This document shows positions 42,966 to 51,747 of a DNA stretch of 64,000 bases, one piece after another. The stretch covers positions 1 to 64,000 of the forward strand of contig SFRL01000014.1 of NCBI GenBank assembly GCA_004562765.1. Reading direction: 5' to 3'. The notes beneath the pieces were generated by a model. That model saw only the letters and a program-made list of their open reading frames with translations. It had not been told where the DNA came from and did no database searches. Source of the stretch: a bacterium. GTDB taxonomy: Bacteria; Bacillota; Clostridia; Lachnospirales; Lachnospiraceae. The translations under genes and the position numbers were made by a program. Position 1 is the first letter of the stretch. Each line of letters starts with the position of its first letter.

Positions 42966-43700
42966 TTATTGCCTTTCTCTAATGATTTTTGCCGCTTCTG
43001 CGAGCTGCATCTGGTCATTAACCCCTGTAATATCTGTCGCATCGTCGAGCGCATATGCATCCACCTTTAATCCTTTTTCTTTTATTATCGTGAGCGTGTC
43101 GGGCAGATAATATTCACCCTGCGCATTGTTCGGGCGGATCAGATCCAGCGCGGCCTTCAGCTCTGCTGTATCAAAGATATACATGCCGGAATTGATCTCG
43201 TGGGAAGCAAGTTCTTCCTCGTTGGCATCCTTATGCTCCACACTCTTCACAAAACGCCCCTGCGCATCACGAATGATACGTCCGTATCCGGTGGGATCAT
43301 CCACCTTTGCAGAGAGAACCGTCACTGTATTTCCCTGCGCCTCGTGATACTCACAGAGCTGACGCAACGTCTGCGCCGTGATCAGCGGTGTGTCACCAAA
43401 CAGGATCAGTGTCTGCCCTTCATTTCCAAGGAATTCCCGGGCACACTTGACTGCATGACCGGTTCCCAGCTGCTCAGGCTGCAGCGTAAAGGTAACATCG
43501 AAGTTTTCGATCTCACGCTCCACCACCTCATGCTTGTAGCCTACAACCAGACAGATCTCGGACACGTCTGCGCCCCGTGCTGCCTCTATCACATAGTCAA
43601 CCAGACACTTTCCCTCGATCCGATGCACGACCTTCGGAAGATCTGACTTCATGCGTGTTCCTTTTCCTGCCGCCAGAATGACGGCCTTCCGTTTACTCAT
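42966..43700 (-). CDS. GlmU-type uridylyltransferase lacking the acetyltransferase domain
   Basis: A 244-residue nucleotidyltransferase that matches the N-terminal half of GlmU. It has LAAGKGTRMKSDLPKVVH at 9-26, QLGTGHAV, FGDTPLI, GYGRIIRD and NSGMYIFD. It should form UDP-GlcNAc from GlcNAc-1-P and UTP. Full-length GlmU is ~455 residues and continues into a left-handed beta-helix with glucosamine-1-P acetyltransferase activity. Here a natural stop follows the first domain and pth begins 5 bp later, with no broken remainder. The position (spoVG-glmU-...-pth-mfd) matches B. subtilis. Confidence 0.85.
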   Translation of the reverse strand: MSKRKAVILAAGKGTRMKSDLPKVVHRIEGKCLVDYVIEAARGADVSEICLVVGYKHEVVEREIENFDVTFTLQPEQLGTGHAVKCAREFLGNEGQTLILFGDTPLITAQTLRQLCEYHEAQGNTVTVLSAKVDDPTGYGRIIRDAQGRFVKSVEHKDANEEELASHEINSGMYIFDTAELKAALDLIRPNNAQGEYYLPDTLTIIKEKGLKVDAYALDDATDITGVNDQMQLAEAAKIIRERQ

Positions 43701-43756
43701 AGATAGGAATCCTCCCTTTTTCGTAACTGTTCTGTCTAGTTTAGCTTAATTTCACG

Positions 43757-43791
43757 CAAAATTCAAGGGCTGCCATCAGACAACCCTTGAA
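43757..43791 (-). terminator. spoVG terminator
   Basis: TTCAAGGG pairs with CCCTTGAA around a 14-base loop and is followed by TTTTG on the minus strand. It separates spoVG from glmU. Confidence 0.78.
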
Positions 43792-43807
43792 AGATCATTT
43801 TTTGTTT

Positions 43808-44080
43808 TTAACCTTCTCCCGCCAGTTCTTCTTCCTGTTCATAACGCTCCAGGATCATCTTCTGGATGCGGTTTCTGGTCTCCGTCTTGATCGGATGTGC
43901 AATGTCGCGATACTCGCCATCCGCGGTCTTCTTGCTGGGCATCGCAATAAACAAGCCTTTCTCGCCATCCACGACCTTGATATCATGCAGGACAAACTCA
44001 TCATCGATCGTGATAGATACGATCGCCTTCATCTTATTGCTGCCTTCCAGTCTACGGATCCTGATATCCGTGATCTCCAT
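43808..44080 (-). CDS. spoVG: Septation/sporulation regulator SpoVG
   Basis: A 90-residue nucleic-acid-binding protein that affects asymmetric septation and many other processes in Firmicutes. It begins MEITDIRIRRLEGSNKMKAIVSITIDDEFVLHDIKVVDG, followed by GLFIAMPSKK and AHPIKTETRNRI, all hallmarks of SpoVG. The ATG used has GGGGG 9-10 nt ahead; a TTG three codons upstream is less well spaced. It is located between glgD and glmU. In B. subtilis spoVG also precedes glmU. Confidence 0.94.
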   Translation of the reverse strand: MEITDIRIRRLEGSNKMKAIVSITIDDEFVLHDIKVVDGEKGLFIAMPSKKTADGEYRDIAHPIKTETRNRIQKMILERYEQEEELAGEG

Positions 44081-44132
44081 TTGTTCCAACCCCCTTTTTG
44101 CATAACAGCCGCATACACAGCGGAACTGTCAC

Positions 44133-45251
44133 TTAGATACCATATCGGTTGTTCTCTCCAACCACGATCTGTATCTCGTCATCCCCAAAGTAATACATAT
44201 TCGGCTTCAATGTACCGCGGCTCTCCACGATGCAGTTTTCAATATGCGTATTATCTCCGATATATACCTCGTTCAAGATGATCGAATTCTTGATAATACA
44301 GTTTTTGCCGATGAATGCTTCCTTAAAAAGAATGGAATTCTCAACCTTTCCATTGATGATCGAACCGCTTGCCACCAACGAATTACGGACATCAGAGCCC
44401 TCGTTATACTTAGCAGGAGGAAGATCATCCACCTTTGAATAGATTCGCGGTGTTTCCTTAAAGAAATACTGGCGAACCTCCGGTTTCAGGAAATCCATGT
44501 TTGTCTGATAATAAGAATCCACGGTGGAAATATTATTCCAGTAACCCTTCATCTTGTAGCCGTAGATGCGCTTCAGGTCTTTATAACGGATCAGGATATC
44601 TGTTACAAAGTTCCAGCGATCCTCTGCTGCGCACTGCTCCAACAACTCGATCAGCTGTCTGCGTCGAATGACATACACACCGGTAGAGATCGTATTGGAC
44701 TGTGCCACCATGGGCTTCTCCTCAAAATATGTAATCCGGGAATCCTCATTCATGCGAACTACACCGAAGCGGCTCACATCCACATCCTGAGGCATGTCCT
44801 TCACCGCGATCGTGATATCTGCTTTTTTCTCGATATGATAATCAAGCAGCTCATTGTAATCCATTTTGTATACGCAATCGCCGCTGGAAATGATCACATA
44901 CGGCTCATGACAGCGCTTTAACCACTCGATATTCTGATACATAGCATCTGCCGTACCACGGTACCACCAGCTGTTATCTGCGGTGACCGTCGGTGTAAAT
45001 ACGAACAGACCGCCCTGTTTTCTACCGAAATCCCACCATTTAGAGGAACTCAGATGCTCATTCAGGGAGCGCGCATTGTACTGTGACAGCACCGCTACCT
45101 TCTGAACGTGGGAATTCGACATATTACTCAATGCAAAATCGATGCAACGGAAACTTCCTGCTACAGGCATTGCAGCGATTGCTCTTTTGCGTGATAACGC
45201 ATCCATTCTCTGATTGTTACCACCGGCTAAAATAATTCCTAATGCTTTCAT
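44133..45251 (-). CDS. glgD: Glucose-1-phosphate adenylyltransferase subunit GlgD
   Basis: A 372-residue regulatory-type subunit of ADP-glucose pyrophosphorylase. It has the nucleotidyltransferase domain but with the altered loop LAGGNNQRMDAL in place of the catalytic LAGGQGSRLG, and a C-terminal left-handed beta-helix. In Firmicutes GlgD pairs with GlgC and boosts its activity for glycogen synthesis. The ATG overlaps the glgC stop by four bases (ATGA), so both are cotranslated in near-equal amounts. Confidence 0.94.
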   Translation of the reverse strand: MKALGIILAGGNNQRMDALSRKRAIAAMPVAGSFRCIDFALSNMSNSHVQKVAVLSQYNARSLNEHLSSSKWWDFGRKQGGLFVFTPTVTADNSWWYRGTADAMYQNIEWLKRCHEPYVIISSGDCVYKMDYNELLDYHIEKKADITIAVKDMPQDVDVSRFGVVRMNEDSRITYFEEKPMVAQSNTISTGVYVIRRRQLIELLEQCAAEDRWNFVTDILIRYKDLKRIYGYKMKGYWNNISTVDSYYQTNMDFLKPEVRQYFFKETPRIYSKVDDLPPAKYNEGSDVRNSLVASGSIINGKVENSILFKEAFIGKNCIIKNSIILNEVYIGDNTHIENCIVESRGTLKPNMYYFGDDEIQIVVGENNRYGI

Positions 45252-46522
45252 GCCTTCACACCTGCCTTTATAATAGAATCTCCGCTTTCCAGGAAGTTGT
45301 TTGTATAGTCAGCCTCTTCGGTCACACCTGAAATCGCTGTATTTCTTCCGATGGAAACATTGTCCGGTACAACAGATTTCTCACCGATCACGGCAAGATC
45401 ACTGCAATATACCTTCGGATTAAACTTGCTGGGCGCAAACTGACCGACACCGACCTTTACGTTGTTGCCGATCTGGCAGTCCTCAGCCACGATCGCCTTG
45501 TCCAAAACAACGTTCTCGCCAATCACGGTTCCCTGCATGACAATGGAATCGCGAACGACACTGCCCTTTCCGATCACAACATTTGCACCGATCACGGAGC
45601 TGTATACCTCGCCGTATATTTCACTGCCTTCACCGATGATACTCTTGACGATCCTTGAGTCAGGTGATATGTACTGCGGCTGGATCGCTCCGGTATTTGT
45701 GTAGACCTTCCAGTATTTCTCATACAGGTTGAACTCCGGGATCAGATCAATCAGCTCCATATTTGCTTCCCAGTAAGAGCTTAAAGTTCCTACATCCTTC
45801 CAGTAGCCGTTAAACTCATAGGCAAACATCCGGCTGTCCCGCTCATGCAGATAGGGGATCACATGCTTACCGAAATCACAGCTGTTCTGATCCTTCAGCG
45901 CTACCAGTGCCTCGCGCAGCACCTTCCAGCTGAAGATGTAGATACCCATGGAAGCAAGGTTGCTCCTCGGATGCTCCGGTTTCTCCTCGAATTCACTGAT
46001 CCGCCGCTCCTCATCTGCGATCACCACGCCAAAACGGCTTGCCTCTTCCATCGGAACAGGCATGACTGCGATGGTTACATCCGCATTGTTTGCCTTATGG
46101 AAGTCCAGCATAACCTCATAATCCATTTTATAGATGTGATCTCCGGAAAGGATCAGCACATACTCCGGGTTGTAGCTCTCCATATAATTCAAGTTCTGGT
46201 AGATCGCGTTCGCCGTACCGGTGTACCACTCACTGTTTGTACTTTTTTCATAGGGCGGCAGAACGGTGACACCTCCCGTATTGCGATCCAGATCCCACGG
46301 AATACCGATTCCGATGTGGGTATTCAGCCGCAGGGGCTGGTACTGTGTCAAGACACCGACGGTGTCAATACCTGAGTTGATACAGTTGCTCAGCGGGAAA
46401 TCGATAATACGATACTTTCCACCAAAAGCTACTGCGGGCTTTGCCACATCCGCTGTCAGCACGCCAAGTCGACTTCCCTGGCCACCTGCAAGCAGCATGG
46501 CAATCATTTCCTTACGAATCAT
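45248..46522 (-). CDS. glgC: Glucose-1-phosphate adenylyltransferase GlgC
   Basis: A 424-residue catalytic subunit producing ADP-glucose from ATP and glucose-1-phosphate. LLAGGQGSRLGVLT lies near the N-terminus, with LSGDHIYKMDY, EFEEKPEHP and a C-terminal left-handed beta-helix. The start is the ATG after AGAGGTGA, three codons inside the longest frame, which would otherwise begin at a GTG inside the ribosome binding site. It heads the glgC-glgD operon. No glycogen synthase, branching enzyme or phosphorylase lies in this window. Confidence 0.95.
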   Translation of the reverse strand: MIRKEMIAMLLAGGQGSRLGVLTADVAKPAVAFGGKYRIIDFPLSNCINSGIDTVGVLTQYQPLRLNTHIGIGIPWDLDRNTGGVTVLPPYEKSTNSEWYTGTANAIYQNLNYMESYNPEYVLILSGDHIYKMDYEVMLDFHKANNADVTIAVMPVPMEEASRFGVVIADEERRISEFEEKPEHPRSNLASMGIYIFSWKVLREALVALKDQNSCDFGKHVIPYLHERDSRMFAYEFNGYWKDVGTLSSYWEANMELIDLIPEFNLYEKYWKVYTNTGAIQPQYISPDSRIVKSIIGEGSEIYGEVYSSVIGANVVIGKGSVVRDSIVMQGTVIGENVVLDKAIVAEDCQIGNNVKVGVGQFAPSKFNPKVYCSDLAVIGEKSVVPDNVSIGRNTAISGVTEEADYTNNFLESGDSIIKAGVKA

Positions 46523-46589
46523 ATCGCTCACCTCTTGCTCATATTTTTTAGCTCACCAACTAGTGTGATATTACATATAGGGTAAAATT

Positions 46590-46618
46590 ATTATACCACT
46601 TTGTTTCTCATTTGTACA
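46590..46618 (-). promoter_or_regulatory. glgC sigma-A promoter
   Basis: TGTACA, a 17-bp spacer and a perfect TATAAT on the minus strand, about 65 bp before the glgC ATG. The rest of the 258-bp divergent region to murC has a TATACT on the plus strand (46732-46737) with no good -35. Confidence 0.68.
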
Positions 46619-46780
46619 TCATAATATACAAAAATTTAGCTAAAACGTTTTCATTTTTGTAACTTTTTACAAATTATGGTTATCCTGAAATTTCGCGCAA
46701 AGACACGTCCCCGCTCCGTCAAAAAAGTGGTATACTACATATGAATTAAAAAATCCATCGAAAAGTGAAGGTAAAACAGC

Positions 46781-48217
46781 ATGAATGAGTATACAGTTAA
46801 TTTTTCACAGCCCTGCCATGTACACTTCATCGGCATCGGCGGTATCAGCATGAGCGGTCTTGCGCAGATCATATTAAAGGAAGGCTTTACGGTATCCGGA
46901 TCAGACGCAAAGGAATCTGCCCTCACCGAACAGCTTGCTGCACTCGGCGCAAAGGTCACCTATCCACAGCGGGCGGAGAATATCACTCCCGACATTGACG
47001 TGATCGTCTACACCGCAGCGATCCACGCGGACAATCCCGAGTTCGCTGCCGCGAAAGCATCCGGAAAACCGATGCTCTCCCGCGCAGAATTCCTCGGGCA
47101 GCTGATGAACAATTATACCCGTTCAGTGGCTGTGGCAGGCACCCACGGCAAGACCACCACGACTTCCATGATCACCCATATTCTTTTGGCTGCTCACGCG
47201 GATCCCACGATCTCCGTCGGCGGTATTTTGAAGGCGATCGACGGCAATATCCGTGTTGGTTCCTCCGACTGTTTCGTGACCGAAGCGTGCGAATATACAA
47301 ACAGCTTTTTACACTTTTATCCGAAATACAGCGTTGTCCTGAATGTGGAAGCAGAGCATCTGGACTTTTTCAAGGACTATGACGACATCCGTCACTCCTT
47401 CCACCGTTTTCTTGCCAACACCGCAGGTGACGGTGCCATCATTTTAAACGGTGAGATTCCCGACCGCGGGGCACTGACAGAAGGACTTACCGCAAAGGTC
47501 ATTACCTACGGCTTTGAGGATACATTTGATATCTATGCCTCCGACATCAGCTACAATGATTTCGGTTGTGCCTCCTTTGTCGTACATGGTACAGACAATG
47601 AGCAGACACCCGTCAAGCTGCTCGTTCCCGGAAAACACAACATCTCCAATGCACTGGCAGCCTATACAGTCGCCGTGCAGATGGGTGTTGCACCGGAGAC
47701 GATCGCCGAGGGGCTGTCCGCTTTTACCGGAACAGACCGCCGGTTCCAGTATAAGGGAACACTTCATCCTCACACGGATGCCGCAGACAGTTCCCTCCGG
47801 GAAGCAAAAGGCATCACGATCGTGGACGATTACGCGCATCACCCGACGGAGATCCGCGCGACACTGACAGCCGCAAAAAACTACCCGCACTCCCGTATCG
47901 TCTGCGTGTTCCAGTCCCACACCTACTCCCGCACAAAAGCATTTCTGGACGATTTTGCAGATGCTTTATCCCTTGCGGACATGGTGGTACTTGCCGACAT
48001 CTACGCTGCCCGTGAGACAGATGATCTCGGCATCAGTGCAAGAGACATTTTGGACCGCCTGAAAGCCAGAGGAGTGGACGCCTATTACATTCCCACTGCC
48101 GAAACATTTGACGGCATCGAAAAATTTTTATTAAAAAATTGTATCGACGGTGACCTGTTAATAACTATGGGGGCCGGAAACATTCTGGAAGTGGGCGAAC
48201 ATCTTCTGGGACAATAA
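46781..48217 (+). CDS. murC: UDP-N-acetylmuramate--L-alanine ligase
   Basis: A 478-residue Mur ligase adding L-Ala to UDP-MurNAc in the cytosol. The Rossmann start HFIGIGGISMSGLAQI, ATP loop GTHGKTTT at 120-127, EACEY and the late DDYAHHPTEI motif are all present, and the length is standard. AAGGTAAAA precedes the ATG. It is transcribed away from glgC. A DnaA-box cluster and hairpins follow. Confidence 0.96.
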   Translation: MNEYTVNFSQPCHVHFIGIGGISMSGLAQIILKEGFTVSGSDAKESALTEQLAALGAKVTYPQRAENITPDIDVIVYTAAIHADNPEFAAAKASGKPMLSRAEFLGQLMNNYTRSVAVAGTHGKTTTTSMITHILLAAHADPTISVGGILKAIDGNIRVGSSDCFVTEACEYTNSFLHFYPKYSVVLNVEAEHLDFFKDYDDIRHSFHRFLANTAGDGAIILNGEIPDRGALTEGLTAKVITYGFEDTFDIYASDISYNDFGCASFVVHGTDNEQTPVKLLVPGKHNISNALAAYTVAVQMGVAPETIAEGLSAFTGTDRRFQYKGTLHPHTDAADSSLREAKGITIVDDYAHHPTEIRATLTAAKNYPHSRIVCVFQSHTYSRTKAFLDDFADALSLADMVVLADIYAARETDDLGISARDILDRLKARGVDAYYIPTAETFDGIEKFLLKNCIDGDLLITMGAGNILEVGEHLLGQ

Positions 48218-48218
48218 G

Positions 48219-48379
48219 TTGTCCACATTATCCACAATGAGAGGTTGAGAAGTTATCCCCTCCCGTTGTGGATATTTTATTTACATAACATGTCCTTCTC
48301 TTTTACAGAATATGCCGAAAGTATGCGCTTTATGACATTGAATTTTAAGTTAACATAAAAAATTATCCACTTATCCACA
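48219..48379. promoter_or_regulatory. Cluster of five DnaA boxes
   Basis: Perfect TTATCCACA at 48228-48236 and 48371-48379; single-mismatch boxes TTGTCCACA (48219-48227), TTATCCACT (48363-48371) and, on the minus strand, ATATCCACA (48267-48275). The first two abut and the last two overlap by one base. The cluster lies between murC and the helicase-loader genes. An ATCCACAA/TTGTGGAT hairpin, possibly the murC terminator, lies within it. Confidence 0.82.
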
Positions 48380-48394
48380 TTTTTTCTTTAAACC

Positions 48395-48439
48395 CGCGAA
48401 GCCTTGATTTTCAAGGCTTCGCGCGAAAATCAAGGCTTC
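48395..48439. terminator. Two mutually exclusive hairpins upstream of the dnaD-like gene
   Basis: CGCGAAGCCTTGA pairs with TCAAGGCTTCGCG (48395-48423). Alternatively GAAGCCTTGATTTTC (48398-48412) pairs with GAAAATCAAGGCTTC (48425-48439). The stems share bases and cannot form together. The second is followed by TCTTTTCC, a poor T-run. They precede the dnaD promoter, so they most likely act on transcription coming from murC. Confidence 0.65.
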
Positions 48440-48456
48440 TCTTTTCCGTTTTTATG

Positions 48457-48465
48457 TGCTATAAT
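48457..48465 (+). promoter_or_regulatory. Extended -10 promoter of the dnaD-dnaI operon
   Basis: TGCTATAAT, a full extended -10 element, with no good -35 at 17 bp. It lies 53 bp before the ATG and about 80 bp after the last DnaA box. Confidence 0.6.
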
Positions 48466-48518
48466 GTGCGAGCAGTGAAAAAGCGTTCATGCTTTTCACA
48501 AGAGGAGAATATTAGTTT

Positions 48519-49565
48519 ATGGCAGACATTACTTTGCATAGAGACAGTGAAATTCAAAGAACCGTAGTACCCAACTATTTTATTGATGCATATATGGTGC
48601 ACGCCAACGGAGAGTATGTAAAGGTATATCTTTACCTGCTCCGCTGTATGAACGACCCCACCATGCCTTTTTCCATTTCTGACGTTGCGGACAAGTTCGA
48701 CCACACGGAGAAGGATATTATCCGCGCACTCAAATATTGGGAAAAAATGCATTTACTGCGTCTGGAATTCGATGAGAATAAGGAGCTGACCGGCATCTGT
48801 TTTCTGGATGTGGCAAGCACACCCAGTCCGCAGATCCCCGCGGTCTCCATGCAGACGAAAAAAACTGCTGCCCCTGATGTTCCGCCCCGCGAGAACTACA
48901 GTGCCGCAGAGCTGCGCCGACTGAAGGAGGAAGCGGATATTAAGGAGCTTCTGTTTGTGGCGGAGCACTATCTGGGTCATCCCCTGAACGCCACGGAGAT
49001 GAATGCCATTCTTTATTGGAAGGAAGCTTTAAATTTCTCTGGCGATCTGATCGACTATCTGATAGAATCATGTGTGGCGAAAGGCCACAAGAGTGTACAT
49101 TATATGGAAAAGATCGCTCTTTCCTGGGCAAAGGCAGGTATTTCCACCGTGTCTGCAGCCAAGGAGGAAGCCAGCCGCCACAGCGAGCTGCACACGGCGA
49201 TCAAAAAAGCGTTCGGCATTCAGGGACGGGACTTTGTTCCTTATGAGAAGGAGTACATAAACACCTGGCAGAAGGAATACGGCTTTGGCACAGAGATCAT
49301 CTCTGCTGCCTGCGAGCGTACGATCCGTTCCATCCATCAGGTCAGCTTTGAGTATGCGGACTCGATCTTAAAGAACTGGAAGAAAAACAAGGTTGCTTCC
49401 CTTCAGGATGTTCAGGCACTGGATGCGCTGCATCAGGAGAAGGCAGCCACCGCGTCAAAGCGTTCCGAAACGAATGCAAAGAAAAATCGCTTTAACGATT
49501 TTACCCAGCGCTCCTACGATACAAGCCAGTTAGAAAAGGAATTGTTACATTATGGCACTAACTAA
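48519..49565 (+). CDS. DnaD-domain primosomal protein
   Basis: A 348-residue replication-initiation protein of the DnaD/DnaB_2 family, which helps load the replicative helicase in Firmicutes. An N-terminal winged-helix DDBH1-like domain (~20-95) is followed by two DDBH2-type domains, each ending in a YxxxIxxxW motif: YMEKIALSW near 195 and YADSILKNW near 285. A basic C-terminal tail is present. GAGGAG precedes the ATG. It overlaps the helicase-loader ATPase by 14 bp, and the pair probably works together at the primosome. Confidence 0.88.
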   Translation: MADITLHRDSEIQRTVVPNYFIDAYMVHANGEYVKVYLYLLRCMNDPTMPFSISDVADKFDHTEKDIIRALKYWEKMHLLRLEFDENKELTGICFLDVASTPSPQIPAVSMQTKKTAAPDVPPRENYSAAELRRLKEEADIKELLFVAEHYLGHPLNATEMNAILYWKEALNFSGDLIDYLIESCVAKGHKSVHYMEKIALSWAKAGISTVSAAKEEASRHSELHTAIKKAFGIQGRDFVPYEKEYINTWQKEYGFGTEIISAACERTIRSIHQVSFEYADSILKNWKKNKVASLQDVQALDALHQEKAATASKRSETNAKKNRFNDFTQRSYDTSQLEKELLHYGTN

Positions 49566-50532
49566 CAGCCAGTACGATCAGATCATGCGATCCTACGAGT
49601 CAAAGCAACGAACCGCCAGACTGCGTCTGGAGAAGAAAAAGGCAGATATTTATGCTGCAGTTCCCGGCATAAAAGAGCTGGAGGAGCAGATCGCTTCCTT
49701 TAGTGTGCGCCAGGCGCGCCTGCTTCTGGACGGCGATGGGAACGCTCTGCATACACTGAAGGATCAGCTTGCCAAGGCACGAGAAAAGCGTACCGCGCTT
49801 TTAGCACAGGCAGGTTTTACCCCCGATGACCTGATGCCGGTCTACGAGTGTCCCGACTGTCAGGACACCGGATACATCGGGAATCAGCGCTGCCATTGCT
49901 TCAAACAGGCGGCCATTGACCTGATCTACACACAGTCCAACATCAAACAGATTTTAGAAACCGAGAATTTTGATACACTGACCTTTAAATATTATTCTGA
50001 TGCACCCATAGACCCGTCTACCGGACGCAGCCCGCTCGAAAATGCAAAACTGGCGGTAGCTGCCTGCCATTCCTTTGTCGAACAGTTTGATCAGACATTT
50101 GAGAACCTGTTTTTCTATGGTTTCACCGGTGTCGGCAAGACATTTTTATCGAACTGCGTGGCAAAAGCATTGATGGATAGCGGTCATTCTGTTTTATACT
50201 TTACATCCTTCCAATTATTTAATATATTAGAGAAGAGCAAATTTCAACAGGATGCGGACGCAAAGCAGCAGGAGAATGATCTGTTTACCTGTGATCTGCT
50301 CATTATCGATGATCTGGGCACGGAGCTCACAAACAGTTTTTCCGTTTCACAGCTGTTTTTGTGTTTGAACGAGCGTCTGCTCCGCAAAAGATCCACGATC
50401 ATTTCCAGCAATCTGGATCTGGACAAGCTCTTTGATACCTATTCAGAGCGCAATTTTTCACGCATTATCAGCAATTATACGCTGTTAAAGCTCACAGGCG
50501 CGGATATTCGCCTGCAAAAGAGGACAAAATAA
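49552..50532 (+). CDS. DnaC/DnaI-like helicase loader ATPase
   Basis: A 326-residue AAA+ protein that would load the replicative helicase. The N-terminal ~95 residues are a coiled-coil region. A four-ligand Cys cluster follows, C100-x2-C103...C114-x-C116, as in the zinc-binding N-domain of DnaI. The ATPase has Walker A GFTGVGKT at 190-197, Walker B LLIIDDLG and a sensor-like IISSNL. It overlaps the dnaD-like gene by 14 bp, and prs starts 28 bp downstream. The gene is not linked to dnaB/helicase in this window. Confidence 0.9.
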   Translation: MALTNSQYDQIMRSYESKQRTARLRLEKKKADIYAAVPGIKELEEQIASFSVRQARLLLDGDGNALHTLKDQLAKAREKRTALLAQAGFTPDDLMPVYECPDCQDTGYIGNQRCHCFKQAAIDLIYTQSNIKQILETENFDTLTFKYYSDAPIDPSTGRSPLENAKLAVAACHSFVEQFDQTFENLFFYGFTGVGKTFLSNCVAKALMDSGHSVLYFTSFQLFNILEKSKFQQDADAKQQENDLFTCDLLIIDDLGTELTNSFSVSQLFLCLNERLLRKRSTIISSNLDLDKLFDTYSERNFSRIISNYTLLKLTGADIRLQKRTK

Positions 50533-50559
50533 ATACACATCATATGGAGGAAATTATTC

Positions 50560-51747
50560 ATGCCGAATGAAGAAATTCAATTAGAGTCTATCCCTCATGG
50601 TAAGCTGGGACTTATCACCTTAAAGAGCAGCGAATCGCTGGGTCAGAAAGTAGACCGGTATCTCGTAAAGTGGCGTTCTACCAGACAGCAGCTTCATCCA
50701 AACGATATCGCATTCAAGGGCTACCAGCGTGACAGCTACCTGATCGACCACTCTCTCCCCCGTTTCGGAAACGGTGAGGCAAAGGGAACGATCAAGGAGT
50801 CCGTCCGCGGAGATGATCTATATATCATGCTTGATGTCACAAACCACAGCCTGACCTACAAAATGTGCGGTGAGATCAACCATATGTCTCCCGATGACCA
50901 TTATCAGGATCTGAAGCGTATCATTGCTGCTTCCAGCGGAAAAGCAAAGCGTATCAACGTGATCATGCCCTTCCTCTATGAGAGCCGTCAGCACAGACGC
51001 TCCTCCAGAGAATCTCTGGACTGCGCACTGGCACTGCAGGAATTGGTGGATATGGGTGTAGAGAACATCATCACCTTTGATGCCCATGATCCCCGCGTAC
51101 AGAATGCGATTCCCCTGCATGGTTTTGAATCCGTTACCTGCGCATACCAGTTTGTCAAAGCATTATGCCATCATGTAGACGATCTCGTATTTGACAACGA
51201 TCACATGATGATCATCAGCCCGGATGAGGGTGGTACCGATCGTGCCGTCTATCTGGCAAATGTGCTGGGCATCAACGTCGGCATGTTCTACAAGCGCCGC
51301 GACTACAGCCGTATCGTAGACGGACGTAATCCGATCATCGCCCATGAGTTCCTGGGTTCCTCCGTGGAGGGCAAGGACGTGTTTATCATCGATGACATGA
51401 TCTCCTCCGGTGAGAGTATGATCGATGTTGCAACCGAGCTGAAAAAGAGAAAGGCAAAACGTATTTTTGTCATTTCTACATTCGGTCTGTTTACAAACGG
51501 TTTTGCAAAATTTGATGAGGCAGTTGAGAAGGGTATCATCTACCGCGTACTCACCACAAACCTGATCTATCAGTCTGAGGAAATGCTGAGTCGCGACTAC
51601 TATATCAGCTGTGATATGAGCAAATATATCGCTTATATCATTGATACCTTAAATCACAACACCTCCTTAAGCGAGCTGTTGAATCCTTACGACAAGATCA
51701 AGAAGATCGTTGCCGCATACTCAAACGGTGAGCTGGAGCATCACTGA
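50560..51747 (+). CDS. prs: Ribose-phosphate diphosphokinase (PRPP synthetase), long form
   Basis: A 395-residue PRPP synthetase. The tandem phosphoribosyltransferase folds are clear: FLYESRQHRRSSRES, ITFDAHDP, SPDEGGTDRAVYLAN and the PRPP loop FIIDDMISSGESM. It is ~80 residues longer than the usual ~315-residue enzyme, with extra sequence at the N-terminus and C-terminus. Long forms of this kind are, to my knowledge, common in Lachnospiraceae. GGAGG precedes the ATG. In B. subtilis prs follows glmU; here it has moved 7 kb away to the dnaI gene. Confidence 0.9.
   Translation: MPNEEIQLESIPHGKLGLITLKSSESLGQKVDRYLVKWRSTRQQLHPNDIAFKGYQRDSYLIDHSLPRFGNGEAKGTIKESVRGDDLYIMLDVTNHSLTYKMCGEINHMSPDDHYQDLKRIIAASSGKAKRINVIMPFLYESRQHRRSSRESLDCALALQELVDMGVENIITFDAHDPRVQNAIPLHGFESVTCAYQFVKALCHHVDDLVFDNDHMMIISPDEGGTDRAVYLANVLGINVGMFYKRRDYSRIVDGRNPIIAHEFLGSSVEGKDVFIIDDMISSGESMIDVATELKKRKAKRIFVISTFGLFTNGFAKFDEAVEKGIIYRVLTTNLIYQSEEMLSRDYYISCDMSKYIAYIIDTLNHNTSLSELLNPYDKIKKIVAAYSNGELEHH

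Noticed and set aside
48219..48465. Chromosomal origin of replication
   Set aside because: The DnaA boxes are real, but dnaA, dnaN, recF and an AT-rich unwinding region are absent here. A regulatory or titration role is more likely from this window alone.
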